A DNA stretch of 64,000 bases. Source: Methanolobus chelungpuianus (GTDB lineage Archaea > Halobacteriota > Methanosarcinia > Methanosarcinales > Methanosarcinaceae). Under the pieces are notes generated by a model. The model was not told the DNA's origin, searched no databases, and saw only the letters and a list, made by a program, of their open reading frames with translations. Below are positions 45,064 to 54,116 of the stretch, one piece after another. A program made the translations under genes and the position numbers. Position 1 is the first letter of the stretch; each line of letters starts with the position of its first letter. Where the stretch lies: positions 620,001 to 684,000 of the forward strand of contig NZ_JTEO01000004.1 of assembly GCF_024500045.1 (NCBI RefSeq). Direction: 5' to 3'.

Positions 45064-46052
45064 AAACAATCGGGATAGATATTGGCGGCGCGAATACAAA
45101 GATCGCTTCTGCCGATGGTGAGATCATTGAACTGCATTATATACCCCTCTGGAAGGACACAAGACTTCCCGAAGCACTGGAAGAGATAGCCGAGAAACAC
45201 CAGCCCGACAGGGTGAGTGTTGTCATGACGGGAGAACTTGCCGACTGCTTCGAGGACAAGATGGCAGGAATAAAGTTCATCATGGAATCAGTAGATCAGG
45301 CCTTTGAGTGCGAGGTCCGCTACATTGACAGTAACGGTGAATTCTATGATGGCTCCGGAGACCTGCGCAAGCTGGCAGCTGCCAACTGGGCGGCCTCGGC
45401 CAAGCTCATCGGCTCGGAGATAGGGGATTGCATCTTCGTGGACGTGGGAAGCACTACCAGCGACATCATCCCGATAAAGGGCGGAAAACATACAGCCGGC
45501 CTGACGGACTTCTCAAGGCTCATCCGAAGCGAACTGGTCTATGCAGGGGTGCTGAGGACGAACCTGGCATATCTTGCAGACAGCCTGGACCTGGCGGCCG
45601 GGAAGTGCCGGGTATCCTCGGAGCTTTTCGCAACCACAGCCGATGTGTATCTTTTATTGGGAGACATATCAGAGGAACTGTACACCTGCGAGACTGCCGA
45701 TGGTGCAGGAAAGAGCAAGACCGATGCAATGAGAAGGATCGCACGTGTGGTCTGCGCCGACCTGTCAGAGATATCTCCCGACGAGATATACCGCATAGCA
45801 GAGCAGGTGAAGGATATGCAGGTAACCCTGCTGAGCGATGCGATCGCAGAGGTTGCAGAGAAGAACGAGCTTTCCACCATAGTGTCGGCAGGCCTTGGGG
45901 AGTTCCTCATCCGTGCAGCTGCAAAGAGGCTTGGCTTTGAATGTATCTCTGTTGCACAACGCTGGGGAGAGGAAATATCAAAGGTGTTCCCGGCATATGC
46001 GGCTGCAAAGATGTTCGAGGCCGACGTTTTAACAGGAAAGGACAAGGAATAA
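45060..46052 (+). CDS. mfnF: Methanofuran biosynthesis enzyme MfnF
   Basis: 330 residues of the hydantoinase/oxoprolinase (ASKHA) type, with IGIDIGGANTKIA at the N-terminus and FVDVGSTTSDIIPIKGG near residue 130. MfnF couples the furan moiety (aminomethylfuran phosphate product) to glutamyl-tyramine. It is coupled to mfnD by a 4-base overlap. Confidence 0.85.
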   Translation: MKTIGIDIGGANTKIASADGEIIELHYIPLWKDTRLPEALEEIAEKHQPDRVSVVMTGELADCFEDKMAGIKFIMESVDQAFECEVRYIDSNGEFYDGSGDLRKLAAANWAASAKLIGSEIGDCIFVDVGSTTSDIIPIKGGKHTAGLTDFSRLIRSELVYAGVLRTNLAYLADSLDLAAGKCRVSSELFATTADVYLLLGDISEELYTCETADGAGKSKTDAMRRIARVVCADLSEISPDEIYRIAEQVKDMQVTLLSDAIAEVAEKNELSTIVSAGLGEFLIRAAAKRLGFECISVAQRWGEEISKVFPAYAAAKMFEADVLTGKDKE

Positions 46053-46061
46053 GGAAGGAAC

Positions 46062-46703
46062 ATGAGGATCGTGGTGAAGCTCGGGGGCAGCCTCATGGAT
46101 GACTCCCTGCCGGTAATAAAAGCGCTGCAGGCAAGGTTCGGAGCATGCAACGATAAGGAGTGCACATCAATTCTCGTGATACCGGGAGGAGGTATCTTTG
46201 CTAATGCTGTCCGTTCCGCCAGTGAGAAACATAGGATAAGCGATGAAGCAGCTCACTGGATGGCCATACTTGCAATGGAACAGTATGGGTATTATATCCA
46301 TGACAAGACCGGGATTGATATTACCGGGTCACTTGATGGCATTCCCTACGGTGTGAGGATGTTACTTCCATACAGGATACTGAGGGAGAGGGATGAGCTC
46401 CCGCATTCATGGGATGTAACCGCAGATACCATCGCCGCCTGGATAGCCAGACAGTTCGGAGCCCCGCTCTTTGTGAAGGTCACTGATGTGGACGGGATCT
46501 ACGCCGAGGATGTGGTGCAGCAGTTCCTGACAGCTGATGAGGTCATGAAGATGGGCGCTACCTGCGTGGACAGGGCTTTACCTCTGTTCCTGAAGGAGAA
46601 CAATATGGACTGCCTTATAGTGAACGGCCTTCACCCTGAAAGGGTAATTGATGCCGTTCTCGGAAAAGATGTAGTGGGGACTTACATCAAGGGGAATATT
46701 TAA
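46062..46703 (+). CDS. mfnE: Methanofuran biosynthesis kinase MfnE
   Basis: 213 residues of the amino acid kinase fold: VVKLGGSLMDDSLPV at the start, IPGGGIFANAVR near residue 44 and FVKVTDVDGIYAED near 140. MfnE phosphorylates 5-(aminomethyl)furan-3-methanol phosphate so that MfnF can use it. An aaggaa site precedes the ATG. The three mfn genes together form one operon. Confidence 0.85.
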   Translation: MRIVVKLGGSLMDDSLPVIKALQARFGACNDKECTSILVIPGGGIFANAVRSASEKHRISDEAAHWMAILAMEQYGYYIHDKTGIDITGSLDGIPYGVRMLLPYRILRERDELPHSWDVTADTIAAWIARQFGAPLFVKVTDVDGIYAEDVVQQFLTADEVMKMGATCVDRALPLFLKENNMDCLIVNGLHPERVIDAVLGKDVVGTYIKGNI

Positions 46704-46792
46704 ATTATATACTGCGTATGTACTGAAATCATCGACATGCTGAATTTTTCAGTATTATATTGATCAGATATCACGCTTAAAGGAGAGTTTAA

Positions 46793-46960
46793 ATGGTAAA
46801 CAAAGTTGAGAACTGTACTTCCTGCAACAAGAGGCTTGTAGAAGCCGGATTTGCACGCTTCCCATGCCCTGTATGCGGCAGGGAACTTGGAAGATGTGAG
46901 AGCTGCAGACAGCAGAGCAACCCGTACACCTGCCCGAAATGCGGCTTTGTAGGCCCGTGA
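46793..46960 (+). CDS. Small four-CxxC zinc-finger protein (HVO_2753 type)
   Basis: 55 residues with four Cys pairs: CTSC, CPVC, CESC and CPKC, spaced as in the archaeal HVO_2753-like small zinc-finger proteins. Their close pairing with EF-1 beta is conserved in archaea. It likely binds two zinc ions; its role is not established, though translation is suggested by the neighbour. An aaggag site lies before the ATG. Confidence 0.85.
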   Translation: MVNKVENCTSCNKRLVEAGFARFPCPVCGRELGRCESCRQQSNPYTCPKCGFVGP

Positions 46961-46970
46961 GGTGGACTGA

Positions 46971-47240
46971 ATGGGAGATGTAGCAGCAACCATAAGGATC
47001 ATGCCGGTTTCCGTAGAGACCGACCTCAATGATCTCAAAGAGAGGCTCGTAGCAGCCTTGCCTGAGGGTTCACAGTTCGGTACCTCCAAGGAAGAACCCA
47101 TTGCCTTTGGCCTGAAGGCCATTATAATGGTAGTGCTTGTAGGCGACCTTGAAGGCGGCACCGAGCAGGTCGAAGAGGCCCTTGCAGCTGTCGAAGGCGT
47201 TGAGAGCGTAACGGTCACCGAAGTCGGCAGACCTGTTTAA
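46971..47240 (+). CDS. Translation elongation factor EF-1 beta
   Basis: 89 residues, the archaeal EF-1 beta that exchanges GDP on EF-1 alpha. The motifs IRIMPVSVETDLNDL, EEPIAFGLKAIIMVVL and VEGVESVTVTEVGR cover the whole compact fold. It starts 10 bases after the zinc-finger stop with ggtgg between. Confidence 0.95.
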   Translation: MGDVAATIRIMPVSVETDLNDLKERLVAALPEGSQFGTSKEEPIAFGLKAIIMVVLVGDLEGGTEQVEEALAAVEGVESVTVTEVGRPV

Positions 47241-47243
47241 GCC

Positions 47244-47264
47244 TCTTTTTTTACCTTTTTTAAC
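47244..47264 (+). terminator. T-rich terminator after EF-1 beta
   Basis: Two T-runs (ttttttt and tttttt) directly after the stop, without a hairpin, as is common for archaeal termination. Confidence 0.5.
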
Positions 47265-47287
47265 CACTACTCATTCCGACCAGATCT

Positions 47288-47359
47288 GGGCTTGTAGATC
47301 AGGGGTAGATCGTTACGTTCGCAACGTAAAGGCCGCGGGTTCAAATCCCGCCGAGTCCA
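47288..47359 (+). tRNA. tRNA-Ala (anticodon CGC)
   Basis: A full cloverleaf: acceptor gggcttg paired with cgagtcc including a G3-U70 pair (the alanine identity mark), D stem gatc/gatc, anticodon stem ttacg/cgtaa with loop ttcgcaa (anticodon cgc), and T stem gcggg/cccgc with loop ttcaaat. The discriminator is A and no CCA is encoded. No intron is seen. It marks the boundary between core genes and AT-rich accessory DNA. Confidence 0.93.
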
Positions 47360-47877
47360 CTAAAATAGTTTAGATAGTCCTAGTTTGATGGTGTTTTCAG
47401 TTAATTTAGAACAATAGTAAAGATAATCTCCTCGAGATATATAGACAATGAATCCCCATGACTCGTAAATTACCTTCCGTAGTCTTATTTTAACATTATA
47501 GTATGATATCTCAAAAAACGAGAACATTCTCTATATGATAATGCTCTGACAATAATATCAAAGATTTAGTGTACTTTATCTTCTCTATCAGAAAAACTTC
47601 GGCCTCTACAGGATAGAAGTAACCCTTTTCTGAATATTATAAGGCCAAGGGAAAAGTGCATTTTCTGAAAGGAGGATTATTACCTAATATTGAAGCTTCA
47701 TTTAAAATATTAAACGTTTAATCAATAGATAATACAATAAGACTAATATATTTAATATTGCATAATATATGTAGATTCTCTTGGAGAAAATGACAAACAG
47801 ATTAAAATACAACTTAAAAGTTAAAGAAAAAAGTGTAGTAATTCTTGTGGTGTTATTGTTATGGTGGATGTATATAT
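47360..47877. other. AT-rich gap after tRNA-Ala
   Basis: 518 bases without a supported gene, much more AT-rich than the DNA to the left. It contains a 14-bp perfect palindrome (attaaacgtttaat, 47709-47722), about 155 bases before the three-gene operon, and possible TATA runs near 47795. No second copy of the tRNA end is visible here. Confidence 0.6.
47709..47722. repeat. 14-bp perfect palindrome
   Basis: attaaacgtttaat is fully self-complementary. It could be an operator upstream of the unknown operon, but in AT-rich DNA chance is not excluded. Confidence 0.4.
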
Positions 47878-48465
47878 ATGCTGATGAAGTTAGCAATATT
47901 TGAAGATGTCAGCTTAGAAGATGATATTAAAAAATGTTGCAAGAAGAATAATACTCTTTATATTCCACTCATGAATAATCTTTTTGGCTTGCTAGCAGAG
48001 AGTTCTAATTTATCCTATGGATCTGAAGATTCAAGTCACGAAAATGAAACTAATGTTACAGAGTTTGTAGAAACATATAAGTGTACGCTTAAATCACTCG
48101 AAGCAAGAAAATCATTTTTTACTTCTAGACCAAAAGTAGTCTATAATGGTAAGATATTAGACAATAGATTTTTCAGAAATATCATTTCTTACTGTCAAGA
48201 AAAAAAAATGGATTTTTACTATGCGATAATACGCGATTCTACAGGTGATGAAGACAGATTTAATGAGATAGATCAGGTTAAATCCTATTTCGCTGAAAAT
48301 GAAAGAGCGATTTTCATACGGGTGGGATTTTGTATAGATGGAGAAACTCTCATCTTTTCTAGACGTGGCTATATAAACTATTCAGGTGATCTTCAGAGTT
48401 TCAATAATAAAAAAGAAGAACTCCTTACAATGCTAAAAACGGGACTTGAGAACAATCATGATTAA
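47878..48465 (+). CDS. Unknown-operon protein 1 (soluble)
   Basis: About 195 residues from ATG 47878 (MLMKLAIFED); the frame extends to 47845 but ggtgg lies ten bases before 47878, and 47884 is also possible. No family is recognised. The protein looks soluble, with a polar, Cys-poor C-terminal half (DFYYAIIRDSTGDEDRF, then AIFIRVGFCIDGETLIF) that may be alpha/beta. It is the first of three genes with overlapping ends, and its base composition differs from the core genome. Confidence 0.7.
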   Translation: MLMKLAIFEDVSLEDDIKKCCKKNNTLYIPLMNNLFGLLAESSNLSYGSEDSSHENETNVTEFVETYKCTLKSLEARKSFFTSRPKVVYNGKILDNRFFRNIISYCQEKKMDFYYAIIRDSTGDEDRFNEIDQVKSYFAENERAIFIRVGFCIDGETLIFSRRGYINYSGDLQSFNNKKEELLTMLKTGLENNHD

Positions 48466-49099
48466 GTCAATCATTGAGTCTCTAAGTGATTTCTTGACTT
48501 TGTTAGTGGTTGTTTGGGGTGTCGTGTCTTTTGTCGATGATATCTCAGATATGAGTCCCCTAATCACAAAATATGAGTATTTAATAAAGATGATACTGTC
48601 TTTGATTTTTGTTATAATAGTAATGTATAACTCAATTGTAAAAAATGCATTTTTAATTCAATATCGAATTCCAAGTAAGCCTATGTCTCTCGATTTATCT
48701 AAAAGGGTATTCGAAAATCAGGAAACTATAGAGTTAACAATTAGTAAAGAAAAAGAGAATAGCATATGGCTTCGGTTTCTTGGATTCATTGGATTTGATA
48801 CATTCTTAAAATGGGAATATCCCATCGGAACCAATATTGATATGGAAAGAGATTATACGGAATTCAAGAAAGTTGAATCTGAGGATAAGTTACAAAGCAA
48901 AGTAGCTCAAGCAAAAATAAAGCTAACTGGTAGAAGACAATTAACATTAAATACTTTTCTGGAATCTAATACAAGTTTTGTTGGGAAAGACTTTTTACAC
49001 CTAAAAATATATATCGGACCTAAGTCTAAATATCTTCGATGCATAATAAAGTTTGAATTGTGCAAACAGTCAATTGAAATATTACCATATAACGGATGA
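48458..49099 (+). CDS. Unknown-operon protein 2 (two-span membrane protein)
   Basis: About 213 residues from ATG 48458 (MIKSIIESLS), overlapping the stop of gene 1 by eight bases. Two hydrophobic helices (about LTLLVVVWGVVSFV and MILSLIFVIIVMYN) lead to a cytoplasmic or exposed domain of about 140 residues rich in beta patterns (IELTISKEKENSIWLRF, KIKLTGRRQLTLNTF, LRCIIKFELC). This two-helix plus beta-domain plan occurs in some membrane-acting defence effectors, but no motif proves it. Confidence 0.7.
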   Translation: MIKSIIESLSDFLTLLVVVWGVVSFVDDISDMSPLITKYEYLIKMILSLIFVIIVMYNSIVKNAFLIQYRIPSKPMSLDLSKRVFENQETIELTISKEKENSIWLRFLGFIGFDTFLKWEYPIGTNIDMERDYTEFKKVESEDKLQSKVAQAKIKLTGRRQLTLNTFLESNTSFVGKDFLHLKIYIGPKSKYLRCIIKFELCKQSIEILPYNG

Positions 49100-49986
49100 T
49101 TCTAATGACTTCTATAGCAGATATAATTCCATTATGGAGCAAAGGTATAAACTTTAAAGCATATTCTATTGACAAAAACTTAGAATACGATCAAATTGAG
49201 AAAACATTAAAGCAGTTTAATGGAAATTTGAAGGAACAAAAAGAAGGTTGGCTCACAGACTATCCATATATCAACGATGGGAAAACGATATCTTTTGTGT
49301 ACACACGTTTTGTAAATGATTCAAAGGCATCTCGTGTAGTTAATTATAACGTGCAAGTTCCAGATTCCGTGGGATGCTATTTTTATAAAGACAAAAAGAT
49401 ACTCATTGTTTCAACTGCAAGCGATTCCAAGATAAATGGGTTAGTAAGAAAAAAAATGTTTTCTGCAATTAATATTCTTGCAGAACCAAAATCTGTAGAA
49501 TATTCAACCGATTTTCTTTTCTGGCTTGCATATAAACATGATATTGAAGGAATGAAGATTACCAATCACTTGAAAGTTGAAAGTGTAAAGGCTATATCAA
49601 GTGAGTTTGAAAAAACGAATCTAAGTGGCGCTGTAAGCTCAAACAGTAATGTTACTGATCATATTCAAGCTCAAATTATGCTTGCAATTTATGGTTTTGT
49701 AAATGGTGCAGAAGTAACATTTAACCATAAAGATGCTAAGTATTCTTTTAAGATTTCTGCAGACGGCAGGATAAGTGCTGGAATTCCTTCTACAGTTGAA
49801 AACAAAGAAGATAAGGCACAATTTGCTTTAATGATTCATAGCATCTTACAAGAGACCTATAAGATATATGAAATGGATAAAGACTCAGTTAAATGGGAAG
49901 AAAAGAAGAAACATTATCGATGCAATAAACTTGACAAATGTTCCAAGAGCATCCAAGACTTTAAGAAGCAAATGATGAACAACTAA
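49096..49986 (+). CDS. Unknown-operon protein 3 (soluble)
   Basis: About 296 residues; it overlaps gene 2 by four bases (atga), with another ATG at 49105. Features: a central YSTDFLFWLAYKHDIEGM segment and a C-terminal Lys/Cys-rich tail (KKKHYRCNKLDKCSKSI). No nucleotidyltransferase, nuclease or ATPase motif is seen. The tight coupling to genes 1 and 2 says the three act together. Confidence 0.7.
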   Translation: MILMTSIADIIPLWSKGINFKAYSIDKNLEYDQIEKTLKQFNGNLKEQKEGWLTDYPYINDGKTISFVYTRFVNDSKASRVVNYNVQVPDSVGCYFYKDKKILIVSTASDSKINGLVRKKMFSAINILAEPKSVEYSTDFLFWLAYKHDIEGMKITNHLKVESVKAISSEFEKTNLSGAVSSNSNVTDHIQAQIMLAIYGFVNGAEVTFNHKDAKYSFKISADGRISAGIPSTVENKEDKAQFALMIHSILQETYKIYEMDKDSVKWEEKKKHYRCNKLDKCSKSIQDFKKQMMNN

Positions 49987-50271
49987 CAGTACATATAAAT
50001 AATAATGAATTATGGGTCGATTGCTGGTTTTGCATTGTATATATAAGACTAATCTGGCTATGTCAGCAGGATATGGCTTGGTTATGTCTTTACGTATCTT
50101 CCGCAGTCCTACGGGCAGTTTATCCAAGTATTGGCCCTATTAAGTTCACAGCAGGGACACATTTAATTTTTCTTCCCATATAACCAGTTACCAGTCTCTA
50201 GTTTCTGTACCAATTCCAAAGACGGAGTTTTAATAGTTAGCTTGTCAAGCCAAGATATATTTTCAAACGTA
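49987..50271. other. Gap between convergent units
   Basis: Between the unknown operon (plus) and the restriction operon (minus). A 39-codon open frame follows the metallopeptidase stop on the minus strand (SWLDKLTIKTPSLELVQKL) but has no start codon and may be a gene fragment. Nothing else is recognised. Confidence 0.4.
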
Positions 50272-50988
50272 TCAGTAAATCCAGTTCACATGGCTAACTG
50301 GCAACTGATTTAACTTGTTCTTATAAAACTGCCATTTCGGCATGAATCTGTCCATGAGAACGATAAAGTTTGAGTTATGTGTTGGTTCCAGAAGATGAGA
50401 TAACTCGTGCACTACAATATATTCTAGACATTCAGATGGCTTCTTAGCAAGTTCTGTGTTAAGTAAAATATTACCTGCCTTAGGATTACAGCTTCCCCAC
50501 TTTGTTTTCATCCTTCTTATGAGTAAACGTTCCACTTTAATGCCCATTAGCTTCTCCCATTTGGCGATCAAGGGCAATGCAGCTTTCCTGAGTTGTTCCC
50601 GATACCATGCATCGATAACTTCCTGTTTCTTGTTCTCATCAGCTCCGGGACGTACTCTTAAAATCATCTTTTTGTGCTTCAACTCAACAGATGGTGCTTC
50701 ATCTACTTCAAGAACCTCAAGCAGGTAACGTTTCCCCCATACATAATGACTCTCACGGTCTAGATACTCGCGTGGAGTTTCTCGCTCCTGTTCCTGGAGC
50801 TTTTTCTGTTGCTGTTTTATCCATCCAAGTTTAGAAATTGCAAAGATGCGAATTTTGTCTATGTCCATCCTTAAAGGAGCAGATATTCTGACTTTTCCAG
50901 TGGGTGGGTAAACACTTAGGTGTATGTTCTTAATATCCTTGAAGACTACGTCTGCTGTAATCTCTCCCAGTTGGATCTGAGTGACCAT
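50272..50988 (-). CDS. YgjP-like metallopeptidase (M48 type)
   Basis: 238 residues with the zinc-protease motif VVHELSHLLEPTHNSNF (HExxH plus a downstream His) near residue 200, and the WGSCNPKAGNILLN stretch before it, both typical of the YgjP/DUF45 family. Genes of this family often sit next to hsdR; their target is not known. Its start overlaps the hsdR stop by one base. Confidence 0.88.
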   Translation of the reverse strand: MVTQIQLGEITADVVFKDIKNIHLSVYPPTGKVRISAPLRMDIDKIRIFAISKLGWIKQQQKKLQEQERETPREYLDRESHYVWGKRYLLEVLEVDEAPSVELKHKKMILRVRPGADENKKQEVIDAWYREQLRKAALPLIAKWEKLMGIKVERLLIRRMKTKWGSCNPKAGNILLNTELAKKPSECLEYIVVHELSHLLEPTHNSNFIVLMDRFMPKWQFYKNKLNQLPVSHVNWIY

Positions 50989-53900
50989 CAGTATTCCTTC
51001 TGCGCTTTGATTATAAGGAAGATACGCTCCACTTCATCCGTATTTTGCAGGATTTCATACAAAGCTTGCTTAATGGTCCTTTCCCGCGGTTCCACACCTC
51101 GCCAATCATCTGACCTGACACTTCTCACAGTTTCATCGATCTTTATTGCAAGATCAAGAACAAAGTCTTCTGAAGATGCATATGCTGAGATCCCTTCTGC
51201 CAAGATAGCAGAGTTTTCCCTGAAGGGCTGCAGATTATTATAGAGCGCACGCAGTGCAGGGCTTGCCTTGAGCTGCTGGGGTGTGTTATCCTCATGTCCT
51301 GCCTCGACTTTCTTTACAAGCTCGGCAATCTGCCGCAGGTATTCTTCATACTCTATCGCTTTGGCCTTCCTGGCTGCTATTATCTCGTCCAAGAGAGCTG
51401 ACATCTTCTCATAGAAGGCAGGGTCGTTCAGGTGTTCCTTAATTATCCTGCTGCGGACATTGTTCTCAATGGTCTCTGCGATGGCATTTTTGTTTCCTTT
51501 CAGTCCGTTTAGCTGGGTATCGATGGCTTTGTTGATGCCACTTTTTACAATAAGCTCAAGGAGCGGGATAGTGTCAAAGGATGAGACTTTCCTGGGCTCG
51601 GCTGCCTCTATGTAAGTGTCGATGAGATGACGCATATCAGCCTCGTAGGCTTTCAGGTCGAGTGTTTCGCCACTGGCACGGCGTATTATCTCACGGATGT
51701 TCAGGTAATAGTCTATCTGTTGTCTTATGCGGGCTATACCTGCTTCACTGTACCCGGCAGACTCCAGTTCGTCAGAAATGTTGGCGAAGGCACGGACCAG
51801 TGAGGCTGTGGCCTTGTAGAGGGCTGCACGCTGTGTCTCACGTTCCTGCAGGTCAGTTGGTATCTCAGTGTTGCCGCAGAAGTAATGAATGTGCTCGAGC
51901 TCGCCTTTTGGTGGTTCTACAGGCTCGCATAACAGGAAAAGTTCCTCCAGCGCATTATCAAGACGTTCCCTGCCTTTCTTGAGGCGATCCTGCATTAAAA
52001 CCTCTGGATTGGCACCGCCTGCGCTGTGGTCCAGTTCGGAAGAGTAAACCTGAAGGGCTCCTGTGCCCTTGTCGTTGACAAGGTTCTTGAAAAGGTCCTT
52101 GTAGTCCACGATGTAGCCAAAGTCCTTGTCCTCGCCGTCAAGCCGGTTAGTGCGGCAGATCGCCTGGAAAAGCCCATGATCCCTCATTGACTTGTCAATA
52201 TAGAGATAGGTGCATGGTGGTGCATCAAAGCCGGTGAGGAGTTTGTCTACCACGATAAGCAACTTCATGTTTGCCGGTTCCTTGGTAAACAGGGCTTTTG
52301 CCCTCTCTTCGTAGGTCTCGGTCTTTGTCATGCTTGGCGCGGTATCGATGTCCTTGAGAAGCTCTGTATAGGTGTTGTAGAGGAACTGTTTCTCGGTCTC
52401 GGTGTTGGCACCGGTATCCTCTTTTGTCACATCCTGTGTCTGTGGGTTGTAGGATGTCACCACGGCACATCTGCCTTTAAAAAGTGTTTTCTGGAACAGG
52501 GAGAAGTACTTGCAGGCCTCATAGATGCTTGATGCCACAAGTATGGCATTGCCACGTTCGCTGGACAGGCGAGGCTTTACATTGAAATCAAATATTATGT
52601 CGCTCACCACTCGGTCCATTCGGGAGCGTGAGCTGAGCACCTTCTGCATGGTACCCCAGTGATTCTTCAGCTCATCCTTCTGCCAATCATTAAGGCCCTT
52701 TGTCTTTGCCTCGAACCATGCGTCGATTTTCTCCCCTGAGCCAAGGCGCTGGTCGATATCGCGCGCTTCGTAGACTAGGTCAAGCACTACCTTGTCCTCT
52801 ACAGCCTCGCAGAACTTGTAGGTGTGGATGTAGCCGCCGAAGACTTCCAGGCTTGTCTGCTTGTCCTTCTTGAGCAGCGGTGTGCCGGTGAAGCCTATGA
52901 AGACTGCATTAGGCATTATCGCCTTCATGGTTGTGTTCAGTTTTCCACTCTGGGTACGATGGCATTCATCCACGAAGATGAAGACCTCTCCCACAGTTTT
53001 GCTTGGCTGTGCCTTCAGGTCCCTGATGAAAGCATCGAAATCATCAACTCCCTTACGACCGAACTTGTGGACCAGGGAGCATATCAGGCGTGGTGTTGCC
53101 TGGCCGAGCAGGTTCAGAAGCTCCTGGCCACTGGTGGTGCGCCTGATCTTCTCGCCGGCTTCCCTGAACACTCCCTCGATCTGCTTGTCCAGTTCATCGC
53201 GATCTGTGACAATGACAACCCTAGCGTTGGGATTGTTTTCCAATATCCATTTAGCCAGAAGTACCATGACAATACTTTTACCACTGCCCTGGGTGTGCCA
53301 GATTATACCGCTCTTGTGCTGCCTTACATGCCTCTGTGCAGCCTTGACACCGAAATACTGGTGCACCCTGGGCAGTTTCTTGACACCGCCATCAAAGAGC
53401 ACGAAGTCATACATCAGCTCGATGAGCCGGTCCTTACGGCACATCTTCAACAGGTATTTGTCGAGCTTGAACCGGCTGTCGTCCTCCTCGTCTTCTTTCC
53501 ATTTGAGGAAGTACTTCTCAGGTGTGCCGATCGTGCCGTATCTTAAGCCCTCGGAATCGTTGCCTGCAAAGATGAACTGTACGGTACTGAAGAACCATTC
53601 GTTGAACTCAGGCTTCTGGTTGGAGATATTCTGCCTGATGCCATCTCCGATACTCACCCTGCTGTTCTTCAGCTCCAGCACCCCTACTGCAATACCGTTA
53701 ACATAGAGCACGATATCAGGCCGACGCTCGTGATTGCCCCGTAGCGTGACCTCCTCGGCAATTGCGAAGTCGTTCTTCTCCGGCTCCTGCCAGTTAATGA
53801 GCTGAACACTCTCTGTACATTCATCCACCTCAGTCTTCACAGGCACACCATAGCGCAGCAGGTTGTAGATAGCCTGGTTATTGCCGTAAAGACTCCGGCT

Positions 53901-54116
53901 GTGATTGTCAGCTTCTGTGCGCACGCGGTACAGTGCCATACCGATCTGCTTTTTGGTGTAGCCGTTCTTTTCCAGCCATGTGCCGAGCAGTCCTTCCTCG
54001 ATGTTGCTGTTGTTGTCGCGGTCGGTCCAGTCCCCAAGGTAACGATAGTTAAGTTCGTCCCGGAAAAGGGAAACGATGCGGTTCTGGGTGACTCGTTCAG
54101 GCTGGCCGATTTTCAT
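50988..54116 (-). CDS. hsdR: Type I restriction enzyme HsdR subunit
   Basis: 1042 residues. It cuts DNA after ATP-driven translocation. The N-terminal nuclease carries RRPDIVLYVNGIAVGVLELK (D...E-x-K) near residues 130-155; the helicase motor has IIWHTQGSGKSIVM (Walker A) and VFIFVDECHRTQ (DECH box), then the motif TGTPLLK; a long helical C-terminus binds the HsdM/HsdS core. A good ggagg site precedes the ATG, inside the end of the remnant gene. Confidence 0.95.
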   Translation of the reverse strand: MKIGQPERVTQNRIVSLFRDELNYRYLGDWTDRDNNSNIEEGLLGTWLEKNGYTKKQIGMALYRVRTEADNHSRSLYGNNQAIYNLLRYGVPVKTEVDECTESVQLINWQEPEKNDFAIAEEVTLRGNHERRPDIVLYVNGIAVGVLELKNSRVSIGDGIRQNISNQKPEFNEWFFSTVQFIFAGNDSEGLRYGTIGTPEKYFLKWKEDEEDDSRFKLDKYLLKMCRKDRLIELMYDFVLFDGGVKKLPRVHQYFGVKAAQRHVRQHKSGIIWHTQGSGKSIVMVLLAKWILENNPNARVVIVTDRDELDKQIEGVFREAGEKIRRTTSGQELLNLLGQATPRLICSLVHKFGRKGVDDFDAFIRDLKAQPSKTVGEVFIFVDECHRTQSGKLNTTMKAIMPNAVFIGFTGTPLLKKDKQTSLEVFGGYIHTYKFCEAVEDKVVLDLVYEARDIDQRLGSGEKIDAWFEAKTKGLNDWQKDELKNHWGTMQKVLSSRSRMDRVVSDIIFDFNVKPRLSSERGNAILVASSIYEACKYFSLFQKTLFKGRCAVVTSYNPQTQDVTKEDTGANTETEKQFLYNTYTELLKDIDTAPSMTKTETYEERAKALFTKEPANMKLLIVVDKLLTGFDAPPCTYLYIDKSMRDHGLFQAICRTNRLDGEDKDFGYIVDYKDLFKNLVNDKGTGALQVYSSELDHSAGGANPEVLMQDRLKKGRERLDNALEELFLLCEPVEPPKGELEHIHYFCGNTEIPTDLQERETQRAALYKATASLVRAFANISDELESAGYSEAGIARIRQQIDYYLNIREIIRRASGETLDLKAYEADMRHLIDTYIEAAEPRKVSSFDTIPLLELIVKSGINKAIDTQLNGLKGNKNAIAETIENNVRSRIIKEHLNDPAFYEKMSALLDEIIAARKAKAIEYEEYLRQIAELVKKVEAGHEDNTPQQLKASPALRALYNNLQPFRENSAILAEGISAYASSEDFVLDLAIKIDETVRSVRSDDWRGVEPRERTIKQALYEILQNTDEVERIFLIIKAQKEY

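Noticed and set aside
47702-47896. Minus-strand 64-codon frame rich in Ile, Tyr and Leu
   Set aside because: Low-complexity translation of AT-rich DNA; it overlaps the start of the unknown operon and has no ribosome site.
47878-49986. Naming the unknown operon as CBASS, Thoeris or another known defence system
   Set aside because: No cyclase, TIR, SAVED, nuclease or NTPase motif is visible; the resemblance is only in the two-helix plus beta plan.
49885-50127. Minus-strand 80-codon frame overlapping the end of unknown-operon gene 3
   Set aside because: Its second half is antisense to a better gene, and the first half has only a TTG start; no homology pattern seen.
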